Shown in pieces: positions 38,883-51,100 of a stretch of 64,000 bases of DNA. Below the pieces are notes generated by a model, which saw only the letters and a list, made by a program, of their open reading frames with translations, was not told the DNA's origin and ran no database searches. The stretch lies in contig CAXHSL010000120.1 of the NCBI GenBank assembly GCA_964019165.1, positions 62,001 to 126,000 of the forward strand, given 5' to 3'. This DNA comes from Mastigias papua (Eukaryota; Cnidaria; Scyphozoa; Rhizostomeae; Mastigiidae). A program made the translations under genes and the position numbers. Position 1 is the stretch's first letter. Each line of letters begins with the position of its first letter.

Positions 38883-39950
38883 CTAAAAGAATAAAGACAA
38901 CACCCAGAAAATAAGAAGATAATAATGTAATGTCAAGATACGACCATAAGATAGAAAGTTGTCTACAGGAAATTGACCACCTATCCAAATAAAAGATAAA
39001 AGTGAAAGAAACCAAAAGCACAGATAAAAACCATTAAATCTACTGGATGTCTTAATTATAAAATAGAATGACATTGAAAGACTTCTCATAAAGTAAAATA
39101 GGATGAAGATAGAAGTAAATAAGATAATGAATCCTGCATTTTTATTTGGTACAGCTTTTAACATAGCATATTGGCATAAGAAATACCATTCAGGCACTAT
39201 ATGTAAAGGAGTAAGTAATCCACATGCTTCTAATGCATTATCTGGATGTGAGAAAGAAGAGAAGCCGAAATGAATTTGAAGAAGATATAGATAGAGAATT
39301 AATATCTTTCCATAGAAATCTTTACTAATAATGAAAGGGAAAAATGCTATTTTATTATTAGTGGAATTCCTTAAAGGATTATTAGAAGATAGAAAATGTA
39401 GATTAAAAATATGAAAAAGAAGAAAAGCACAAAGAAGAAATGGAAATAGAAAATGAAAGACAAAGAACCTCTTTAATGTTGGATTGTAAATATAATGTCC
39501 TCCACAAAGCCATTCTATTAAAGATGGAAATGGAGATAATAAATTTGTAATTACTGTAACTCCTCATAAACTCATTTGTCCTAAAGGTAAAACATAACCC
39601 ATAAATGCTGTTCCCATTAAGAAGAAGTAAATAATAATTCCAGAAAACCAAGTATTTGGATTATAAATATATGAAGCATAAGATATAGCTCTTCCAAGAT
39701 GTAGAAATATAAAAAGAAAGACAAATGATACACCATTAGAATGAAGATAACGTAAACACCATCCATAATATATTTCTCTAATTAAAAAGAAAAGAGAAAA
39801 ATATGCTGAATTAATATCTGATGTATAATGTAAACCTAAGAAGATTCCTGTAATAATTTGTAATAAAATAGTAATTCCTAATAAAAAACCAATATTCCAA
39901 AAATAATTTATGATCAAAGGACAAGGATATGATTGTAAATGAGATTTCAT
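38883..39950 (-). CDS. cob: Cytochrome b, copy 2 (inverted)
   Basis: Reverse-complement copy of the cob at 4767-5834, carried in the inverted block B. It has the same 355-codon frame, the same internal TGA at codon 129, the same haem histidines and the same PEWYF. I saw no differences between the copies. Because the flanking hairpins are also duplicated, the two genes probably share any local expression signals. Two identical copies in opposite orientation could recombine and invert the DNA between them. Confidence 0.96.
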
Positions 39951-41494
39951 TAGTAATAAGAAGGAAAAGTGCCTAAAGTTAAATGAAAGAAACACGCGTT
40001 CGCTTCACTTCCTTGTTTTCATTTCATTTACTTTTAACGCAATGCTCTCTTTATTCTCTCTTCCTGTAGTTCACCCTTATGCTTTTGGACAAAGGAAAAC
40101 AACCCAATTTCCAAGGTGTTACACGGTTATAGCTGGAGAACCTGATGTTGATTTCGTGTTCCGTTCGTTCCACTTTCTTCATTCTCTTCATTTGTGTTGT
40201 TCTTCTAATGTATAATGGAATGAAGAAAGAATTTACAATGGAATGAAGTGAAACGAATGGAAGCGTGAAATTCTTTTGTAATGAAATGAAGAGAAAGATG
40301 TAATCCTAAATGTGCTTTATAAAATAGGAAATGGAAGTGAGAAAGAAATAAGTAAAAGAACCTAAAACTGAAGATCCCAAAAAGACGAAAAGATTATTAA
40401 TAAGAAGATAAATAGAATGTGAAGAAAGTGTGTGCTGAGTTAAATTTAATAAGAACAAAGCACGCGTCTCATTCGTTCCTTGTCTTTGTTTCATTAAATT
40501 GAACACAGCACGTTATCTTCTTTCTCTGGCCTTCATTTCACCTAACTTTCCATTGCATCCATTATTCGTCTTTATTCCACCTATCCACGCCTGGTTTCCT
40601 TTCTATTCCATTCTACTTTCCATTTCGTTCCCTTTTCCTTTGCGTTAATTGTAATGAAGTGGAATGGAAGCACGAATTAACGCAATGGAAAAGAGCGGAA
40701 CGAAATTAGGCTGCGAGAAGAAGGAACAGTGAATCAGGAACAATAAAGAAGTGAAGTGAGTGAAAAGAGCGCAAATTAAATAAAACAAACATGCGTTCCC
40801 TTATTTTGTTTTAATTAATTTGGCCTTTTCCTCTTCACTTCACTGCTTTTACCTTTGTATTAATGGTGAGTTCCGGGTTTTGGTTCGTTCCTTTCTCCTT
40901 TTCCCTTCTTTGTTTCATTACAATTAAACGTAATGGAAGGAACTGAAGCACGGTTTAATTGAAATGAAAACAAAGAGGGAACGAACGGAACGAGACATAA
41001 GAAAGACAAGTGATTTCTGTTTTATTTCCTTCTTTTCCGTTCATATTTCGTTCATGCTGCGTTTAATTCATGCGATCACAGTGTTCACTTATAATATAAA
41101 CGCAGCATTCACATCATATTTCACTTCTTATTCATATTATTAATGGTGCCTGGTGTTCTTTCCTTTGCCCTGTGTTAATTAATTACAAATGAAGAAAGAA
41201 GTGATGAAATGCGTGAATTAATTTAACACAGCGCAAGGAAACAACACACACGCCACATCCCCAGAACCAAAATAGGTGGAAGATAGACCTAAATTTGTAA
41301 TGGAAATTGTAATGGAATGGGAACGAAGTAGAATGAAGCACGAATTTCCATTATAAATTTTGGGTCATCTTCGTTTTTCTGTTCTTTTTCTTGTTGTGCT
41401 TTGTTCTTTTCGTGCTTCCATTCGCTCATTTCTTTCACTCCTTTCATTACAAAAGAACAAAGACAACAATAAGAAAAAGATAAGAAAAACACCA

Positions 41495-41586
41495 ATCTCA
41501 TAAAGACAACTTACGACATCTCCCTCGATTACCAGGATTCTTTGTTACCTTTAGGATTCTCTCCGCACCCCAGGAACCCAAAACTC
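41495..41586 (-). rRNA. LSU rRNA P-loop fragment, copy 2
   Basis: Inverted copy of the piece at 3131-3222, within block B on the minus strand. Same CCTAAAGGTAAC core; no difference seen. Confidence 0.8.
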
Positions 41587-42960
41587 AAGACCGTGTGTTC
41601 CGTTTAAATGAAAAGAAAGAAAGGAATGGAAATGAGGCGTGAACAAAGAGAACACAAATGAAGATCATGAATGCGTGGTTCCTTTGTTCTCGCTCATTCT
41701 TCATTTCCATTACTTTTCTTCTTCACATTTATTCTTCACACTTCCTTCTTTAATATCTGGTTTTCTGGAGTTACAATGCGTCTTTAGTTCCATTCCGTTC
41801 CTGTTTCCTTTGTGTTAAAATAAATAAAGCACGCATTCATTCCATTCCTTTGTCTTTATTTAATTTAACTTAAGGAAACAAGGAAAAGGAACGAAAGACT
41901 CTCTTCATCTAATCCTCATGTTTTCCTGTGGCTCCTTTGTGTTTCATTTAATTAAATTACAAATGAGCGAAGTGATTGCGTGAATTTAATTGAAAAATGA
42001 AACACAAGGGAAATAGGAAGCCAACCGCCTGTCTAACCTTCCGGAATTTCTCTTTTCGTTCACCTTTGTGCCTAATTTAATTATAATGAAGAGAGTGAAC
42101 AAAGAGAACGAACGGAAGCATGAATTAAATTAGGGCAAAGAAAGAACGAAACAGAAATTACCAAAAGACCTTAATTATAATGTATTCCACCAGCCAATGG
42201 AAAACAACTATAAGATTTGGGAACGGATGTGGCATGAAAGAAGCGACTTGACTGGTGATTTCTGGTTTACTGGTTTTCCAAGATTAATAGCGGTCTAGTT
42301 TCTACAGCAGCTTTGTTCTCCTAATCCTGTACCGTGTCAAAAGACCTAAATTTAAACTAAACAAATAAAGGACAAGGAACGCGTGCCTGTTTTGTTTAGT
42401 TAAATTTAGTTCTTTTGTCCTGTGTTCGTTTAAATTAAAGAGAATAAAGCGTGCTTACATTTCACTCCATTACCTTTATTCTCTTAATTTAAAGTGAACA
42501 CAGGGTCGGCTGGCGGTTAACCTTGATTTCCAAGTCTTGTTTCGTTCCTGTGTCCTTTAATTAATTCACGCATTCGCTTCTCATTTGTAATTAATTAAAG
42601 GACACATGTGAACGAAACAAGGTCTTTTGGGGTTGTGTTTGTGTTTTGTTTTAATTAAACCACGCATTCTCTTTGTCATTTGTGTTTAATTAAAACAAAC
42701 ACATTAACACAACACACCTTGATTTCCAGGTAAAGGAGAATGAAATGAAAAGGTACAAAAGAAGGTAATGAAAGAATGGAAGCACGCTTCTTTTGTTCCT
42801 TTTCCTTTCATTCCCTCGTGTGTTTGTTTAACTTAATTAAAATCACGCATTCTTTGTATTTTAATTAATTTAAACAGCACACACGACCTTGAGTTTTACA
42901 TCCAGGATCTAGTACACATTCTATCTTCTGCTTGGGTTCTATTCCACCTACTAATCAAGG

Positions 42961-43316
42961 TACCTTCACCTTTACACCTGGTTATCTTATCCCACCTTCT
43001 TTCTGGGTTATAGTTATCATTCCTCTTATCCCACCTTTACACCTGGTTATAGTTATAGTTCTATCCTTCTTTCTGGGTTATAGTTATAGTTCTATCCTTC
43101 TTTCTGGGTTATCTTCCTACACTCCTTCTCCTTCACCTACACTCCCACTCCCACCTACTAATCAAGACTCCCACCTACCATTAGCCTTCTCCTTCACCTA
43201 CACTCCCACTCCCACCTACTAATCAAGGTACCTTCACCTACTAATCCTCCTATAGTTCACCTTCTTTCTGGTTATAGTTATAGTCTACCTTCCTTCTGTT
43301 ATCTTCCTACAACTCC
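42961..43316 (+). repeat. Longest word linker, between blocks B and A
   Basis: About 350 bp built almost wholly from the linker vocabulary, including several CTTTCTGGGTTATAGTTAT words and CACCTACTAATC/CACCTACCATTAGCC alternation. It links the same two blocks as 1444-1756 but with different word order. Confidence 0.85.
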
Positions 43317-44760
43317 CACCTACCATTAGCCTTGGGAATCACCAGTCAACTAACTCTGGGATAGGTGTCTTGAGTTACAACCGTCTCACCTCTGTCTCTA
43401 GGAGTTAATCTGTTGAGTCGTGAAGGTAACAGCCAGGATGGGAGAATGAAGGGAAAGTTAAGTGAAATGAACATAATGAACGGAGTGTAAGCATGGTTCA
43501 TTTCACTTATCTTTTCCACTTCATTCTACACTGTCAAGAACAAGGTTGAACTAGATAAAGGATTGTAGGAACGGAATGAGTGTAATGAATGAAGTGAGTG
43601 GAATGTAATGGAAATAAGGGAATTATAATGGAGTGAGTGTAATGAACGAAAGCATGAATTCCCTTTATTTCCATTATATTCAAGGTTTCTATAGGTGAAC
43701 GGGTGAAGAGGGTGAATGTGTACTAGAGACTGAGTTACAATCTTAGGGGCACCAGGAATCCAAGAGCTGTAAGTCAAGAACAAAGATGAAGTGAAGAGAA
43801 TAATTAGTTTAATTTAAAACAAGTGAAAGAACGAAGTGAGTGAGTGCGTGTTTAAATTAAAGTAATTATGAACGAAACCAGGTGGGAAAGAATGAGAGTG
43901 AAAAGAGTGAAAGCGTGCGGTCACTTCGCTCACTTACCTTTCTCTCATTTCACTCTTCATTCTCCTTTATCTGGGTCTGTTGATGCCTGGTGATGAAGGA
44001 AGACACAGTTGATGATTAAACAAAGTACGAGGATACAACTGATGAAAGAGGAATGAGTTCCCAGTTGATGAAGCACCTTAATTTCCAAGTCCAAAAGACC
44101 TAATAATAATAAATGGGTGGTCTCTTCCTTTCTCTTGTTTAATTACAATGGAGTGAGAGTGAACGAATGAAGCGTGAATTAAACAAGGAAAGGAAGAGAA
44201 ACCACCACCATTACTATACTTTGCACTTGGGACACAACCATTATGATTCCCTTGCTTTCCACCTATTCCTCATTCATAATCTTCTGTAAGTGTATTGAGT
44301 GAAATAATGAGCGAAGGGAACGAAACCAGCCACCCAGAAGCCAAAGGAATAATGTACCAAGTCGCTTCTTTCATTCCCGTTCTCGTTCACCTTAATTCCG
44401 GCACTTGGATTCCACTTTCTTTAGGAGCTGGAACTAGACCGTGGAATAAAGCCCAAGAACAAAGCACAATTGGAATCCCTTTACCGTTCCACTACAGCCG
44501 CTCTTCATCCTCTTATTCCACTGTCTCCAAGTGTTACAATCATAATGTGGGGTTAGTCTGCTGTGGTTCTTTGTTTCTCTTTTCTCTTTCTCTTTTATTT
44601 CAATGGCAAGGAAGTGAAACAGACGCGTGTAATTGAAATAAAGAGAAACGAAAAGAGAAACAAAGAGAAAAGACACAAAGAGAGCCAATTATAAATGTAA
44701 TAAAGGCGCTCCTTCGTTTTGTATTAAATTAAATGAAGCGTGCTTCCGTTCTCTTCGCTC
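43317..44760 (-). repeat. Block A, copy 2 (inverted)
   Basis: Inverse of 1-1443, continuous with block G on its right. No gene recognised. Confidence 0.9.
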
Positions 44761-46321
44761 ATTTCATTACCTTCGTTTAATTTAATACAAAGGAGCGCGT
44801 ATTTTATTTATAATTGGCTCTACATTTCATTCGTCTTTCCTTTCTTTGTCTTATTTCTTTGCTTTAATTATAATGGAATGGGAATGAAGCATGAATTAAA
44901 GCAAAAGAAATTAAACAAAGGAATGGAAACAACCGTGTGCTCTCTTTGTCCTGTGTTCCTGTGTTGTGTTAAATTAAAAAGAGCGCAAAGAAGAGAAACG
45001 AATGCGCGGCTCTTTTAATTTAAACACAACAAAACACCCATTCTATTATTACCAGGTTGTGTTGATAAAAGAGAAGGGAAAAAGGAACAAAGCGTGCATT
45101 CATTCCTCTCACTTACCTTTGTGCCTTTTCCCTTCTTCTTTTATTCTTTTATACCTATATTCTATTATCTGGGGTGTGTTCCTGTTGTGTGGTTAATTAA
45201 TTCACGCTTCCACTCTGTTCCATTGTAATTAATTAACACACAACAACAAGGAACACAGGGAACAGACGGTGGTTCGCTTCGCTGCTCTAGTTCACAGTTA
45301 ATTCCCAAGGCCGCTACGTTCCTTTCCTCACTACACTTTCTAGTTCCCAGGGTAAAAAGACCAATTTAATTATAATGTAATGAAAGATAAGTGAATAGAA
45401 TGACCGCATGCTTTCATTACATTACAATTAAATTAGGCTCTTTTTCCATTCGTATCTTCTCCAGAATGTGTGGTGGAAGTTAACCGAGAGCAGTTGGAAA
45501 GGAGAAGATAAAGAAGGAACCGTGTGTTTAATTTAATCACGCTCTCACTCTTTTCATTCGTTCAATTGTATTAAATAAACACACGTTTCTCTTCATATCT
45601 TCTTCGTTTCCTCTTTGTTTCCTTGTTTTGTTCTTTGCTTTTCCCCTTTTACAATGTAGTGAGAGAGAAGAATGAACGGAACAAAGCGTGAAAAGGGGAA
45701 ATAAAAGCAAAGAAAACAAAACAATTAAACAAAGAAAGAGGAACGAAATGTGTTTTTGTGTGTTTTATTTAATTAAACTAAACGAACCATGCGTTCCTTA
45801 TTTCCGTTTAGTTTAAATTAAAGTAAACACACATACACTTCGTTCCTCATTCTTTCGGCTCATTCATTTCGTTCCTCCATTTGTTCCTTTTCTTTACAAT
45901 TAAACCACGCATTCGCTCCTTTCTCGCTACTTTGTGTTTAATTGTAAATGAAAAGAGAACAAAGGAACTAGGAACGAAAATATGAGGAATGAATGGTTCG
46001 TGAAGGGCGTGGTTCGTGTTTCTGTTTCTGTTTCGTTTCTGTTTCGCTTCATTTCAATGAAACAGAGTGAAAGCGAGAATGAAGCGAATTGAAACGAAAT
46101 GAAACACAACAAACGAACCACCATCTTCACTTCATATATTTCCTTCTTTGTCATTTGCTTTTTCCTTTAATTACAAACAAACCACGCGATCACTTTCTTC
46201 ACTTGTGTTTGTTTGTTTTAATTAAAGGAAAAGCACAAGACAAAGAGACCAAAACCATAATGACAGACAAGGAACGAAGGAATGAAGTGTGTTTAATTTG
46301 AGCCTTTTGTGAACGAAATCA

Positions 46322-46410
46322 GACCATGAGGTAGAAACTGCCGCTGGACGCTATTAACCCAGCTCACGGATCGCTTCTAAGGGTGAACTCTCCTTCCCAT
46401 GGAATCTTCT
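46322..46410 (-). rRNA. LSU rRNA H89-H93 fragment, copy 2
   Basis: Inverted copy of the piece at 60682-60770, in block G on the minus strand. Same GAGCTGGGTT core. Confidence 0.88.
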
Positions 46411-47847
46411 CCTAATTCTCTTCTCTTCTGTTTCTCTTCGTTCACATTGCGTTTAATTAAATGAAATGAAGGTAATGGAAAGAACGCAGTGAGTGAAAGC
46501 ACGCTTCATTTCATTTACTTTTAACGCAACACATCATTCATTCTTTATGGGTAATTTTTAATGTCCAAGTGATCACTTTCTTCTTATTGTTCATGATTCC
46601 TTTATTTCCAACACATTTCCTTCTATAAAATCAGGCATAGATTCCTGTAGTGAAAGTGTATGAATGAAGTGAATACAGTGGAACGAGTCTTGGTTATCTG
46701 GGATGACTTGGGAATAAAGGAATTGAGTCATCAAGGGTCGTTCCAGGATTTCCCAGTGTGTTGTATTTAATTACAAACAAACGTAATGGAATGTAATGAA
46801 AGCACGGTTTGTTTGGAATTAAACACAACACACGGCTGTAAGTCAAGAACAAGGTGTCATGAGAAGCTGAATGGAAAGTGAAATGAAACAAAGAACACAA
46901 TGGAGTGAATAACGAAGCGTGGTTCTTGTTTCATTTCCCTTTTCCTACCAACCTAACCAAGAATAAGGGTTAAGTGTAATGTAATGGAACGGTAGAGGAA
47001 TGAAATGAAACGAACCAGCCACAGAATCAATCTTAGGTGAACAAGACCAGAAAACCAACCACCTATATTAGACCTATATTCCACTTCATTCTACACCAGT
47101 CACACCATAATGAATGAAATGTGTAGTTTTAATGTAATGAAACGCAATGCAGTCACACGAAAGCGCGGTTTCATTTAATTAAAACGTAACACAATTCATT
47201 CATGCCTGGCTTGTTTACCGTACCCTTCCTCTACTCTTCCACCACCTCACAATCATAACGGTAAATCTGGAACAAGAGATAATGAAAGATATGTGAAGAA
47301 TAAAGACGAAGCGAAGCAAAAGACCAATTTTAATGTAACAAAAGATAAGGGAACGCATGCTTTTGTTCAATTAAAATTGTCTCTTTTTTGCTTCGTGCCT
47401 TCTTTGTTCTTTTCTTTTGCTCTTTTCTTTCGTTCGCTCTTTTCACGCTTCCCTTTATTCCATTGTAAAAGAGCCGAAAGAAAGAGCAAAGAAAGGAACA
47501 AAGGCATCATTCATCATATCCTCACAGCGGTTTCCCTTCTTGTTCACCTTTAATTTAATTACAAATGAAATGCGTGAATTAAATTAAAGAGAACAGAAAG
47601 GAAACGAGCCGCTGTGACTCAACTGATAAGAGTTCCGACTGTGAGGTGATTCCGTTCGTGCCTTGTTTTCTTTAATTTAATTCAGTTCACGCTTCATTCC
47701 AGTTCCTTTTCATTCCATTGTAACTGAATTAAATTAAACAAACAAGGAACTCTCTTCATATTATAGGAGGATTCCCGAATGGTAGTTCACAGAGAGCCGA
47801 AACCAACAGCCGCACCATCATTTCTCGTTCTCTTATTTGTTTCATTT

Positions 47848-47901
47848 GTTTAATTCCGTTTACACGCATTTCTCTTCGCTTCTTTGCCAACGGAATTAAA
47901 C
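47848..47901. repeat. Hairpin element, exceptional TACACGC/TTGCC tip
   Basis: Arms GTTTAATTCCGTT and AACGGAATTAAAC. The tip is TACACGC (47861-47867) with TTTGCC on the other side, which breaks the usual two-pair rule (A opposite C) and adds unpaired bases. The same odd tip recurs with unrelated arms at 129-155 and 22036-22052. Confidence 0.75.
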
Positions 47902-48018
47902 AAAGCAAACACAATAAGTGAACGAACCCTGAGCACACGGCCGTTCCCCAGTTCACCAGCTATACACCTAGATCATAATGGTAACTCCTAGAGACGAAGG
48001 TAAACCAGGTGTAAAGGA

Positions 48019-48122
48019 TGAAGAGGTGAAAGGACTACCTTGATTAGTAGGTGGAATAGAACCCAAGCAGAAGATAGAATGTGTACTAGATCCTGGATGT
48101 AAAACTCAAGGTCGTGTGTGCT
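48019..48122 (+). repeat. Word linker plus duplicate of block B start
   Basis: A short word run is followed at 48049-48121 by a copy of 1770-1841 (from GGAATAGAACCCAAGC to GTGTGTGCTGT). The copy breaks off in a hairpin's left arm. Confidence 0.83.
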
Positions 48123-51100
48123 GTGATTAATTTAATTGAAACAAAGCCGTGCGTTTTATTTCATTACATTACGCTTTGTTTCATTTAAATTAAGCACAAC
48201 ACAGAACGAACAAAGCAAGACACGAACCTCTTCACCCGGAAATTAAGGTTAACCACGGCTCCCAGAATGTAAAGTGTCCCGAAGGCAGTAGAAAAAGACC
48301 CAATTTAAAAGATGTGGAACGAAAGATTTACAATGGAATGCATGTTTACTTTATTAAAATGTAGAACAATAAAAGAAATGGATGATGGAAAATAGATTTT
48401 GGAAGAAGAAATGAAGTGAATAAGAAAGAAATCATCCATCATTCTTCATTCTTTGTTCCATTTCACTTCATATTAATAAAAGCATTTGGGAAAGATTTCT
48501 ATGGAATGAAATATAATGAAGCAAAATGAGTCAAATTCCATTAATTATAATTGAAGCAAATGTAATGGAACAAAATGGATGCATTGGAAGAAAGAACGCT
48601 CCATTCCATTCCTCTTTCACTCAATAATCCACCTATAATATGAATATGAAGTGAAATAAATGAAACAAAGAAGTGAGAGAATTGTAAGAATAAAGAAGTG
48701 AAAGAGAGAGATTTGTTAAATTAAATAAAGGAAAAGTGAAAGTGAAAGCATTAACAAACCTCGTAAATAGCTGAATTAAAAGAAAGAAGCATGCTTTCGT
48801 TTCACTCTCGTTTCTCTTCATTATCTTCTTTCTTTAATTCAAATGAACACACCCCAGAAAACAAGACTTAAAGGTGAGGAAAGTTACAATCCTAGTTCGT
48901 GGTTCGTTTCCCCAGCTCATAACGGTCACAGAGAGCTAGATTTATAGGTGGTTCTCTGTTTCCTTTCGTTCCCGGTGTGTGTTTCTTTTAATTAAATAGA
49001 AATAAAACCGTGCGTCCCTTCATTTCCCTTACGTTTTATTTCATTTAATTAAAGGAAACACACAGGGAACCGTGGGAACAAGACCTATAGGAGGTTTACA
49101 ACTAATCTCAACACATTCATGCCTGGTGCTTCCTTCATCATTCCCCTTTTCCTTTGTGCTTTTGTTTCAATGGAATGTGAATGAAGCGAGAACAAAGCAC
49201 AATAAGGAAAAGAAGGGAATGAATGCGTCTTTTGGTCTTTTTACTTTGCCCTTTTTCCCTTTCCATTGCATTCATTCTTATCTTTCGCTTCTCATTCGTT
49301 CATTCTTCACTCATTCCCTGTTAAGTAGAAATAAAGACGAAGCGAAGCGAATGGAAATGGAAAGAGAAAAACAATGAAGTGAAGAACGAAGTGAGAACGG
49401 AAGCGTGTTTTCTCTTTTCATTTCGCTTCGTTGTGCTTCGTGGCGTGTTGTGTTTAATGTGAACAAAGCGCGCATCCCTTTTCCCTTTGCCTTTGTTCAC
49501 ATTAAATTCATCACGCCCCAACCAAAAGACCAACCTTAATGAGCCGTATAGTTGAAGAATGAAGAGAGTTCTTTGTTTCATTCGTTTGCCTTTATTTCAA
49601 TGGAATGTAGTGAGAGAAGAGTGAAACGAGAGAGCGTAATGAAGCGAGAATAAGGCAAACGAAAGAACACAAAGAAGGAACGAAAACCCGCCACCCAGAA
49701 GCCAAGTTACAATCATAAACTGTGGTCTTTCCGTTCATTATTTCTTTCCCGTGCGTGTTTTCGTTTACAATTAATTCACGCGTCCTTTTATTCCCTTGTA
49801 ATTAATTGAAACGAAATAACACACGGGTTCCTTTGTCTTTCACTTTTACTTCTTTACAATGGAACAAAGAGGAAGCGTGAAAGAAGTAAAAGGGAAACAC
49901 AAAGGGGAAATCAGTGAACGGTTAGACCAAGATATGAAATGAAGAATGTGGAACGAATTGAACGTAATGAAACAGAACAAAGTGGAAGAGAAAGCACGGT
50001 TCATTCGTTCCTCTTCATTTCATTTCTTTGTCTAATTCCGTTCATATTTTGTGCCGTGTCTTTCTTTGCTTTATTTCAATTCACGCACTTCGCTTCTCTT
50101 CATTTGTAATTGAAATAAGCGCAAAGAACACACGGCTCATTCACTCTCTTCACACCTCGTTTCCTTTGTGCTGCTTTCTTTGTTTAATTTAACGCAATGG
50201 AAAGAAGTGGAAGCGCGGTTAAATTAAAGCAAAGAAAACCGCAGCACAAATTAAACGAGGGTTCGTGGTTCATTTCGTTTAAATTAATCGTGCATTCCGT
50301 TCATACACTTCGTTCTCTTCACTTCATTTACATTAATTTAAACGAAATAAAACCACGAACGGAAGCACCTATAGAACTTGGAAACAGTGGTACGAATGAA
50401 AGGAGAAAAGGAAAAGTGCGAATTAATTCATGCTTCCATTCGTTCCTCATTTCATTATAATTAATTCGCTCTGTTCCTTTTCCCTTCATTCCATTTCCCT
50501 TCTATTCAACTTCTCTTCATATCTTCTTCTAATGTTGTACCGTGTGTTGTTTAATTAAAAGAAACGAACACGCTTTCGCTTCTCTACATTGTTTCGTTTA
50601 TTTTAATTAATAAAACACACGGGAATTCTCCTAATCCTTGTCTGGCTTGGTTTCTATCCGTTCCTCATTCCTACAACCTACTTATCATTCCCTTTCTTTG
50701 TGCTTGTTCGTGGCTTCTTTCTCGCTTCATTTAATTCATTGAAAAGAAGCCACAACAAAGAACACACGAACCACTGGAATGAAAGAGGAATGGAAGGAAA
50801 AGGAAGAGTGAATTGAATTAATTCATGCATACGTTCCCTTCTTTATAATTAATTCAATTCACTTTCTTTTCCACACCATCTTTCGTTTAATTAAACAAAA
50901 GAACCAATTTTAATTAATTTAAACGAAAGAAACACGCGCTCTCATTCTTTTCGCTTGTTTTCTTTCTCTTTAAATTAGTAAAATTGGGTCTTTTGGAAAG
51001 AGGTGGAAACTAGGAACGGAAATGTGTTGTGTTTAATTGAATAAAGCGTGCATTCATTCCTTTCATTTACCTTTATTCAATTAAACACATTCCATTACAT

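Larger units (their letters stand above)
36872..42960 (-). repeat. Block B, copy 2 (inverted)
   Basis: Inverse of 1757-7845. It carries the second cob and P-loop rRNA piece. Non-genic parts are hairpins and the AT-rich stretch 37617-38882. Confidence 0.9.
44761..48018 (+). repeat. Block G, copy 1
   Basis: Continuous with block A. A plus G (43317-48018) is the inverse of 59074-63775. It holds the H89-H93 rRNA piece on the minus strand and many hairpins. The right end is the word AACCAGGTGTAAAGG. Confidence 0.9.

Noticed and set aside
44020..44060. Sarcin-ricin-like AGTACGAGGA
   Set aside because: The universal AGTACGAGAGGA is broken by a two-base deletion and flanks do not form the expected helix.
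46700..46760. AAAGGAATTGA, like the SSU 910 region
   Set aside because: The match ends at the point where the conserved GACGG should follow; too short to call.
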